A stretch of DNA of 64,000 nt from JAWBSP01 sp964632175 (GTDB lineage: Archaea > Hadarchaeota > Hadarchaeia > Hadarchaeales > JAWBSP01): positions 31,921 through 95,920 of the forward strand of contig CAZWBJ010000002.1 of assembly GCA_964632175.1 (NCBI GenBank). The letters run 5' to 3'. The translations under genes were made by a program, and so were the position numbers. Of the stretch, positions 58,592 to 64,000 are shown piece by piece. Under the pieces are notes generated by a model. It saw only the letters and a list, made by a program, of their open reading frames with translations. It did no database searches and was not told the DNA's origin. Positions within the stretch are counted from its first letter, which is position 1. Each line of letters starts with the position of its first letter.

Positions 58592-59001
58592 CTCTCCAGC
58601 TTTCGGAGGAGCTCCGCGTAGGAGGGGGGAGCGAGGAGGTTCCTCAGCTCGGCCTCCAAGTTCTCCGGCTCCAGCACGCATATCCACCCCCTTCCGTAGG
58701 GATCGGAGTTCACGAGCTCGGGCTTGGAGGCCAGCTCCCGGTTCACCTCCCTGACCGTGCCGCTGAGGGGGCTGTAAATCACGGACACGGCCTTGATGGA
58801 CTCCACCACCCCCAGCTCCATGTCCGGGGTTTTCGGCTCGGAGAGCTGGCGGACGCGCTTCCCCACCTCCGGAAGCTCCAGGTAGACCACCTCCCCCAGC
58901 TTCTTCTGGGCGAAGTCCGTGATCCCAACCCTTGCCAGCCTTCCCTCCATCCTCACCCACTCGTGCTCCTGGGTGTAGTAAAGGTCCTCAGGGATTTGCA
59001 T
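58588..59001 (-). CDS. gcvH: Glycine cleavage system H protein
   Basis: 137 residues. LYYTQEHEWVRMEGRLARVG begins the lipoyl domain; ELGVVESIKAVSVIYSPLSG has the lipoylated Lys70. It shuttles the aminomethyl group between P, T and L proteins. First gene of gcvH-gcvPA-gcvPB-gcvT. Its lipoyl group would be made by the LipS-like pair and attached by LplA/LplB at 46.9-49.9 kb. Confidence 0.97.
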   Translation of the reverse strand: MQIPEDLYYTQEHEWVRMEGRLARVGITDFAQKKLGEVVYLELPEVGKRVRQLSEPKTPDMELGVVESIKAVSVIYSPLSGTVREVNRELASKPELVNSDPYGRGWICVLEPENLEAELRNLLAPPSYAELLRKLER

Positions 59002-59039
59002 CTCAGGATAGGAGGAGGGGGTTAAAGAGTTGGGGCAAA

Positions 59040-60318
59040 CTAGAAGCAGTACGCGGGCACGAAAAGCACCTGGGTTTTCCCCACCTCCTGCTTGGAAAGG
59101 AAGTCCCTTGTGACGAGGAGGGCCCTGCTGGGCTTGTAGGCCCGAATGAAGTTTCTCAGGCTGCGAGGGACCCCAACCTCCCCCCTTTGATACTTCACTT
59201 CGACTGGGACAGGCTCGCCGCCCACCCTGAGGACAAAGTCGACCTCCGCCTTCGCGACCGTCCTCCAGTAGTGGATGTCCTCCCTCGGGACCATCCTCAT
59301 CAACTCGAGGAGGACAAAGTTTTCCACAAGCTGTCCGCGGTCGGGCCGGAGGTCTGGGGGGTTGAAGTTGTTTATGACGTAATTCCTGAGCCCTAGATCG
59401 AAGAAGTAAACCTTTGGGGCCTTCCTCAGCTCCGTCCTCGGGTTCCTGTAAAAGGGCCGGACGAGGTTCACGATGTAGGTCTCGGAAAGAATGGAGACAA
59501 TCCGCTTCACCTCCTTGAAATGACCCCCCACGGCGGAGGCGAGCCCGTGATAGTTCAGGAGGCCGCCCAGAGAGGCCGAGAGGGTCCGGACCGAGTCCCT
59601 GTACTTGAAGGCGTCCGCGAACCCCAGGAACCCGACCACGTCCCTTGAGATGTAGGTATCGTAGATTCCCTTGAGAATCATCCGCTTGGTCTCCTCGTCC
59701 TCCGCCAGCACGACCGCCGGATACCCGCCGTACCTCAGGTACTCGTGGAGGAGGGGCTCAAACTCCCTCGAGAACACCTCCTCCCCCGGCTCGACCTCCT
59801 CCCCTTTAATGAAACCCCTCACAAGCTCGTTCTTCTCGGCCTGCAAGCGTGCCAGCCTCTCCCCTTTGGCCTTGAGGAACTCGTGAAAACTGAAGGGAAG
59901 GAGCTCGAAGAAGAAAATCCTGCCGACGAGGAACCTGCCCATCCCCCCTCCGAGCTCCAATGAGGAGCTTCCTGTCACCACGAACTTCGCCTGCTCGAAG
60001 GTGTCGTAGAGCAGCTTCAGTTTCCTACCCGACTCCCGGACGGAGTGGTATTCGTCCATGAGGAAGAAGTGTCTCCCCTGACCCTCCAGAAAACTCCCGA
60101 TGTAAGCTGGGGTTCCTCTCAAATGCCTCGAGGATGTCTGGATCCTCGAAGTTCAAAAGCGTGACTTTCCCCCTCCCCTCCAGCATCTTGGCAAGGATTT
60201 TGAGGAGCGTGGTTTTTCCCGACTGCCGGGGCCCCCTGATGGCGAACGCCTCCCTGCGGTCAAGCCACTTTTGGAGCTCGACCAAAATGTCCCGCGGAAT
60301 TATTTCCTGTTTTTCCAT
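59040..60318 (-). pseudogene. AAA+ ATPase of the DUF4143 group, interrupted by a single frameshift
   Basis: The ATG at 60318 opens the N-terminal part: DRREAFAIRGPRQSGKTTLL (Walker A), VTLLNFEDPDILEAFERNP. The rest is in another frame from about 60115: AYIGSFLEGQGRHFFLMDEY (Walker B), KFVVTGSSSLELGGGMGRFL (sensor), and a DUF4143 nuclease-like C-terminus (AKAEVDFVLRVGGEPVPVEV). One extra base at about 60111-60115 (an A before GCTTAC) separates them. Joined length is about 425 residues, normal for the family. A TATA-like TTAAATTAA lies about 26 bases before the ATG. Typical mobile accessory ATPase; inactive unless the base is an error. Confidence 0.8.
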
Positions 60319-60474
60319 AAAAACATTAGTTTTAGTGACTTAATTTAACTTTTTCTTTTTAAAATCCGGGCCCCCGCCAAAAACGCAAGATGGCAACCCT
60401 GGAGGATGAGGCCAAAAACAATGCTCATTGGCAGAACCGTCGCCAAGCAACTCAATGGTTCTGAACGTTTTTGC
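60319..60474. other. AT-rich intergenic region before the nurA-herA operon
   Basis: Contains the ATPase promoter on the minus strand and otherwise no recognisable gene. A 24-codon plus-strand frame (MATLEDEAKNNAHWQNRRQ) exists but has no supporting evidence. Confidence 0.35.
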
Positions 60475-60488
60475 GTTACTATGGTAAC
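60475..60488 (+). promoter_or_regulatory. Palindrome GTTACTATGGTAAC, first copy upstream of nurA
   Basis: Inverted repeat GTTAC-TATG-GTAAC, preceded by TTGC. The second copy is 28 bases downstream and a third lies at 48833 on the other strand. Confidence 0.6.
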
Positions 60489-60502
60489 GGAAAACTTCGG
60501 GC

Positions 60503-60516
60503 GTTACTATGGTAAC
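60503..60516 (+). promoter_or_regulatory. Palindrome GTTACTATGGTAAC, second copy upstream of nurA
   Basis: Same 14 bases, 28 bases from the first copy centre to centre. If the assembly gap is spurious, it ends about 43 bases before the nurA ATG. Confidence 0.6.
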
Positions 60517-60522
60517 ACCACT

Positions 60523-60577
60523 TCACCCAACGGCTTAAGGGGTGGCCCCAAGAATGGGATGGAAGCTGAGGAAAAGA
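60523..60577 (+). repeat. 55-base sequence repeated across the scaffold gap, left copy
   Basis: Identical over all 55 bases to 60678-60732. It ends exactly at the Ns and is most simply the overlapping end of the left contig, not a biological repeat. Confidence 0.9.
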
Positions 60578-60677
60578 NNNNNNNNNNNNNNNNNNNNNNN
60601 NNNNNNNNNNNNNNNNNNNNNNNNNNNNNNNNNNNNNNNNNNNNNNNNNNNNNNNNNNNNNNNNNNNNNNNNNNNNN
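60578..60677. other. Scaffold gap of 100 Ns
   Basis: Exactly 100 unknown bases, the conventional placeholder for a gap of unknown size. Flanked by the same 55 bases on both sides. Confidence 0.98.
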
Positions 60678-60732
60678 TCACCCAACGGCTTAAGGGGTGG
60701 CCCCAAGAATGGGATGGAAGCTGAGGAAAAGA
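60678..60732 (+). repeat. 55-base sequence repeated across the scaffold gap, right copy
   Basis: Identical to 60523-60577 and begins exactly at the end of the Ns. Contains the nurA start codon at 60714. Confidence 0.9.
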
Positions 60733-61775
60733 TTGAAGGGGAGTACCTCTGGCCGGAAGCTTTCCTACAGCTCCTCCAGAAGGTCTCACAGCGCCTCCCC
60801 ATCCCTCCCGCTGAGCAGGCACAGATCCCCCCCATCGAGACCCTGCAGCCGGCGGACTTGGAGGGGAAGAGGATAACGGGCGTTGACGGCTCCCACAACG
60901 GGAAGGAGCTGGCCGGCTTCTACTTCGGGGTGGCAGTAGCCATGGCCTACACCTCTGACTGGAGGGTGATCAGCGACCCCAGCCCAATCTTTGAGGGGGA
61001 CCTCTTCCGCCTGAACAGCATCTTCGGCGACCTCTGGCTCTCCCTGCAAGACGTCCACTTCGTCTTCACGGTGGCAAAGAGGGCGGTGGAGGAGAGGAGA
61101 CCCGACTGGCTCATCGTGGACGGCCCCCTCCTCCTCTACCCCTCCCTCATCCCCCGCTCGATCTTCTTCTCGGAGGAGGAAGAGATCTCGGGGATGGACC
61201 TCGACAGGCTGGAGAGCTACCGGACCGCCCTCTACCGCTGCACCGACGCCGTCCTGGAGTTCTTCCGTGCCTGCCGGGAGAGGAGGGTGAACGTCATGGG
61301 GCTGGTCAAGAGGGTGAGGTCCTCCCTGTTCGACAGGAGCGGGAGGAGAAGGGACGCCTCCATCCTGCAGAAACATCTGGGCTACGGGCAGATGACCCAA
61401 GCCGTCGCCCCCGGAAAGCATCCCAGCCTCAGGCTTTACGCGAAGAGGGCCAAGGAGGGGGGCTTCGAGGCGGAGGTGGGCTGGGAGGATTTCTTCAAGG
61501 TGGTGTACCTGAGGAGTTCGAGGGTCAAACCCCCGGTCAGGCTGGAGGTCCCCTACTGGGTGGATCCGAGGCAGGCGGCGGAGGCCGTCCTGGCGCTCTC
61601 CGACCCCATCTCAGGCGTGCCCGTGCACATTTTGAGGGTGGAGGGGCTGATAAGGATGGGGGACGAGATCCTGAAATCGATATACCTCAGGATGCTGGGG
61701 AAGAGCGCCACGCTGGAGGACCTGATGCCCCTTCACGGGGAGGAATTCCTGGCGGCGAGGTGGGAGGTTGGCTGA
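60714..61775 (+). CDS. nurA: NurA 5'-3' nuclease
   Basis: 353 residues. KRITGVDGSHNGKELAGFYF holds the first catalytic Asp, DWLIVDGPLLLYPSL the second; VMGLVKRVRSSLFDRSGRRR and VPVHILRVEGLIRMGDEILK are NurA features. It resects DNA ends with HerA and Mre11-Rad50. The start lies within the repeated contig end; an upstream ATG in another frame (ATGGGATGG) is not used. Stop overlaps the herA start by eight bases. Confidence 0.92.
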   Translation: MEAEEKIEGEYLWPEAFLQLLQKVSQRLPIPPAEQAQIPPIETLQPADLEGKRITGVDGSHNGKELAGFYFGVAVAMAYTSDWRVISDPSPIFEGDLFRLNSIFGDLWLSLQDVHFVFTVAKRAVEERRPDWLIVDGPLLLYPSLIPRSIFFSEEEEISGMDLDRLESYRTALYRCTDAVLEFFRACRERRVNVMGLVKRVRSSLFDRSGRRRDASILQKHLGYGQMTQAVAPGKHPSLRLYAKRAKEGGFEAEVGWEDFFKVVYLRSSRVKPPVRLEVPYWVDPRQAAEAVLALSDPISGVPVHILRVEGLIRMGDEILKSIYLRMLGKSATLEDLMPLHGEEFLAARWEVG

Positions 61776-63234
61776 GCCGATAGGAGTGGTGAGCTCGCCC
61801 TCCAAGGTTGACGAGTTCGACATGATCCTCCTGCCGGGGAAGTCGGCAAGGAGGGGGGAGTATTGCACCTTCAGGCACCCCCTCAAGCCCGAGATCTGGT
61901 GTCTGGGGAGAATCATAGGGGGAAGGAGGGCAAACCCGGAAATCCTCCCCACCGCCCTCACCGCCGTCCTCTTCAAGAGGGGCTTCCAGATCTCGCCCGA
62001 AAGGGAAGTCTCGGTTCTGGATGTGGAGGCCATCGGGTACCGGGAGGGGGAAAAGTTCAGACCCATGGACTTCCCCGTTGCCCCCGGCTCGGAGGTCTAC
62101 CCCGCCGGCCCCGAGAGGGTCAGGGAGTTCGTGAGGGCGGGCGAGGGCGTGCAAATCCCGGTGGGGACCGATCCCTATTCGGGGATAGAAATCTCGCTGA
62201 GCCTGGACCTCATCACCAAGGGGCACCTGGCCATCTGCGGCATGACCCGCTCGGGGAAGAGCACCTTCGTCCTCACCTTCATCCGAGAGGCCTGCAGGAG
62301 GGGGGCTAGGTTCCTTATCTTCGACAGAACGGGTGAGTACGTCCAGCCGCTGCAGGAGGCCGGGGTGGGGTGCGAGGTGGTGGATCCCTCCGAGTTCCAG
62401 GGCCTCTCCTCCCTCACCGACGAGCAGCTGGCGTCCATGTTCGGGCTCACCACCAAAAGGAGTTCCGGAAGCGTGCTGGCGAAGGTGTTAAGAGAGTTGC
62501 TCGAAAAGGGGGAGGAGCTGACGGTCGACCGCGTGCTTTCCCTGTGCCAAGAGAAGATCCTCAGATACAAGGAGGCCACACTGGAGGAGATAAAGGGGGG
62601 GCTGACGCGCCGCCGCGAGCAGTTGGATAAACTCACCGCCCTGAAGCCAGAACCCCTGAACGTAATAGACTTGCTGAAAAAGGCGCAGGCCGTGATCGTG
62701 GACCTCTCGAGGGAGCGATCCATAGAAAACCAGCAGGTGACGGTGGCCAGCGTGCTCGATCAGGTCTTCACCTTCGCCACCTCCACGAAGGGGGAGGAGC
62801 TGACCTTCCTGGTGGTCCTGGAGGAGGCCCAGTTCTACGCGCCCGAGCGGGTGGTGAGCTACGGGAACCCCCAGGACACGGGATCCCTCAACGCCGTCAC
62901 GGCCGGCCTCTCCCAGCTCGGCGGGTTTAACGTGGGGTTCATCGTCATGAGCCAGCGCCCGGCCTACGTGAGCAAATCCGTCCTCTCCCAGTGCAACACC
63001 TTCCTCAGCTTCAGGCTCATGTCCTCGGCCGACCACGAGCAGATCGCCGGGGTCACGGGCTACCCGCAGTACAGGGTGGCCAGCCTGCTGAGCGGGCTCG
63101 AGGACCACGTGGGCTACCTGATGGGGATGGGCTCCCCGCTGGGCTTCCCCACCTTCGTCGAGACCCTCGCCGAGAGGGTCTACCCCAGAAAGGCGACCAA
63201 GAGCCCGTCGGAGGTGCTCAGACTCTCCCCCTAG
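61768..63234 (+). CDS. herA: HerA helicase/translocase
   Basis: 488 residues from a TTG at 61768. An N-terminal HAS-barrel (about 1-110) precedes the FtsK-like ATPase: GHLAICGMTRSGKSTFVLTF (Walker A), ELTFLVVLEEAQFYAPERVV (Walker B), FNVGFIVMSQRPAYVSKSVL (sensor, arginine finger region). Hexameric DNA pump that works with NurA in homologous recombination. Mre11 and Rad50 are not in this window. Confidence 0.94.
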   Translation: MAEPIGVVSSPSKVDEFDMILLPGKSARRGEYCTFRHPLKPEIWCLGRIIGGRRANPEILPTALTAVLFKRGFQISPEREVSVLDVEAIGYREGEKFRPMDFPVAPGSEVYPAGPERVREFVRAGEGVQIPVGTDPYSGIEISLSLDLITKGHLAICGMTRSGKSTFVLTFIREACRRGARFLIFDRTGEYVQPLQEAGVGCEVVDPSEFQGLSSLTDEQLASMFGLTTKRSSGSVLAKVLRELLEKGEELTVDRVLSLCQEKILRYKEATLEEIKGGLTRRREQLDKLTALKPEPLNVIDLLKKAQAVIVDLSRERSIENQQVTVASVLDQVFTFATSTKGEELTFLVVLEEAQFYAPERVVSYGNPQDTGSLNAVTAGLSQLGGFNVGFIVMSQRPAYVSKSVLSQCNTFLSFRLMSSADHEQIAGVTGYPQYRVASLLSGLEDHVGYLMGMGSPLGFPTFVETLAERVYPRKATKSPSEVLRLSP

Positions 63235-63262
63235 GGCGCCGTGGGCTGGATTCTGGAAGAGG

Positions 63263-63269
63263 TTTATAA
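63263..63269 (+). promoter_or_regulatory. TATA box of the 89-residue gene
   Basis: TTTATAA centred about 22 bases before the ATG at 63288, consistent with a leaderless message. Confidence 0.6.
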
Positions 63270-63287
63270 GGAAGCGGGCCCTTGTGA

Positions 63288-63557
63288 ATGGCCCAAACAC
63301 CCAAAAAGCCCAAAAAGCTCAAGCGGAAGGGGCGGGTGCTCGAGATGGAGGACGGATCCATGGTGCTGGTGAACGAGAACGAGCAGGGCTTCAAGGTGGA
63401 TGTGCTGGTCGCCGCCATATGGTACCTGGCCGAGGGGAAGGAGGAGGAAGAACTCTGTAAGGAAGTGGCCTCCAAGAGCGGGATGACCCTCGAGCAGGTC
63501 AAACCCATCGTAACCAGCGTGGTTTCGAAGCTGAAGGAAAGCAAGCTGGTGGAGTAG
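63288..63557 (+). CDS. Small conserved-looking protein with PqqD/winged-helix-like fold
   Basis: 89 residues with a Lys-rich start (TPKKPKKLKRKGRVLEMEDG) then MVLVNENEQGFKVDVLVAAI and a helical part WYLAEGKEEEELCKEVASKS, QVKPIVTSVVSKLKESKLVE. The pattern of a beta hairpin, a helix with a W-L-A-E-G turn and two helices resembles PqqD-like small proteins. I do not know its function. It has its own promoter and stands alone between herA and tRNA-Glu. Confidence 0.7.
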   Translation: MAQTPKKPKKLKRKGRVLEMEDGSMVLVNENEQGFKVDVLVAAIWYLAEGKEEEELCKEVASKSGMTLEQVKPIVTSVVSKLKESKLVE

Positions 63558-63612
63558 CGGGTTCCGACACTCTCGGTCAGTACCCTGGCTTATTTCCTCC
63601 TAGCCATGGGGG

Positions 63613-63703
63613 TGCCCCGGGCGGGATTTGAACCCGCGTCACGGCCTTTCTCCGTTCACCACTCGAAAGGGCCGTATGATTGACCGGGCTACACCACCGG
63701 GGC
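63613..63703 (-). tRNA. tRNA-Glu (anticodon TTC) with a 16-base intron
   Basis: On the minus strand the 5' acceptor GCCCCGG pairs with CCGGGGC, followed by discriminator A and no encoded CCA. The T-arm GCGGGTTCAAATCCCGC is standard. The anticodon loop is CTTTCG(intron)A with anticodon TTC; stem CGGCC pairs with GGCCG. The intron is 63648-63663, at the canonical position 37/38. Without it the tRNA is 75 bases. Splicing endonuclease would recognise a bulge-helix-bulge there. Confidence 0.93.
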
Positions 63704-63928
63704 AAACTTAAACTAACAACCAGCAAAAATAAAATGACTACCGTCGATCCTTGAAGAACCGTTAAATGTAAACCTCATCTGCCCACTTTCTCCCGATCTG
63801 ACCCAGCCCGCCAGCTTCGCACCACTCTGCGAGGGGTTGCCTCGGCTCGGGAAGCCCAACAGCTTTTTCAGCTTGGATTACTCAGCACACCCACGGACAA
63901 CGTGCCTTGGAAAACGATAGTCAGGGAG
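63704..63928. other. Intergenic region after tRNA-Glu
   Basis: About 225 bases. The first part is AT-rich (TTAAACTAACAACC and AAAAATAAAATG), fitting the tRNA promoter on the minus strand. Nothing else recognised. Confidence 0.35.
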
Positions 63929-64000
63929 CTAGTGTTCTGAGGTCAATTTTTCCACCACCTTCTTCACCGCCGGAAATATCACTAGTGCAACGGGAAATCC
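63929..64000 (-). CDS. C-terminal end of an unidentified gene, cut by the window edge
   Basis: A minus-strand frame open from the right edge reads GFPVALVIFPAVKKVVEKL and ends SEH before TAG at 63929. A hydrophobic stretch followed by a charged tail suggests a membrane protein end. Too short to identify; existence itself is tentative. Confidence 0.3.
   Translation of the reverse strand, partial: GFPVALVIFPAVKKVVEKLTSEH

Noticed and set aside
60390..60464. 24-codon frame MATLEDEAKNNAHWQNRRQ
   Set aside because: No promoter or family support; it lies in an intergenic region next to operator-like palindromes.
60523..60732. 55-base direct repeat flanking the Ns as target-site duplication or mobile-element ends
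   Set aside because: Exact 55-base identity abutting an exact 100-N spacer is explained by contig overlap in assembly.
1..64000. CRISPR array, rRNA genes or complete insertion sequence
   Set aside because: No regularly spaced repeats, no rRNA-like segments and no intact transposase were seen on reading both strands; only DUF2080-like and ATPase remnants suggest past mobile elements.

Overview
The window is a stretch of archaeal chromosome, about 64 kb and GC-rich, from an uncultured organism. A 100-N scaffold gap with k-mer-like overlapping ends shows it is an assembly scaffold. The gene content is archaeal and the order is euryarchaeal in style: proteasome/exosome superoperon, KEOPS Pcc1, eIF5A, histone, HerA-NurA, archaeal-type shikimate entry enzymes, and a bipartite lipoate ligase. 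A class III (anaerobic) ribonucleotide reductase, superoxide reductase and rubrerythrin point to an anaerobe. I cannot fix the phylum; a Hadarchaeota-like or other deep euryarchaeal lineage is only a guess.

Layout. 1-6.3 kb: amino-acid and sugar-phosphate metabolism (transaldolase-like fragment, xylose-isomerase-like protein, two D-2-hydroxyacid dehydrogenases, ACT protein plus homoserine dehydrogenase) with a decayed transposon-associated patch at 4.75-5.35 kb. 6.3-12.2 kb: L15e, COG1325, Pop5, psmA, SBDS, rrp4, rrp41, rrp42, L37Ae, rpoP, pcc1 and prefoldin beta, without Rpp30 and without a Brix gene. 12.2-24.3 kb: two DHH phosphoesterases, Trm5/Taw2, a PUA protein, B3/B4 protein, CBS protein, GlyRS, an AEC permease, phosphate transporter plus PhoU-like DUF47, Nob1, eIF5A, histone, an endonuclease III-like protein and PanB. 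24.4-34.3 kb: aroA with a GH63-like hydrolase, family 4 UDG, a TauE permease, then one long aromatic operon (ADH synthase, DHQ synthase II, aroD, aroE, tyrA, pheA, nadE).

34.3-39.3 kb: nrdD (carrying a 388-residue intein) and nrdG, divergent from a winged-helix/YwgA-like regulator. The shared promoter holds three GTTAC-N7-(G/A)TAAC inverted repeats. 39.3-46.8 kb: a tight overlapping operon of methyltransferase, proB, proA, proC, a CoaD-dCMP deaminase fusion and thyX, then an M24 peptidase and ProRS. 46.9-49.9 kb: a lipoate cluster (two radical SAM proteins of the LipS1/LipS2 kind, LplA, LplB). It serves the glycine cleavage operon gcvH-gcvPA-gcvPB-gcvT at 54.7-59.0 kb. Between them lie a CoA-disulfide-reductase-like flavoprotein, superoxide reductase, rubrerythrin and an ATP-NAD kinase. 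60.7-63.2 kb: nurA-herA. The window ends with an intron-containing tRNA-Glu and the tail of an unknown gene.

The most interesting points are: a candidate local regulon for anaerobic ribonucleotide reduction; a separate perfect palindrome (GTTACTATGGTAAC) once in front of the LipS-like genes and twice in front of nurA-herA; the CoaD-dCMP deaminase fusion beside thyX; the intein with an embedded helix-turn-helix; an RpoP with an extra zinc ribbon; and several accessory genes broken by small frameshifts while all core genes are intact. Genes are densely packed, with many 4-base start/stop overlaps and TATA boxes about 22-26 bases before start codons, suggesting many leaderless messages.
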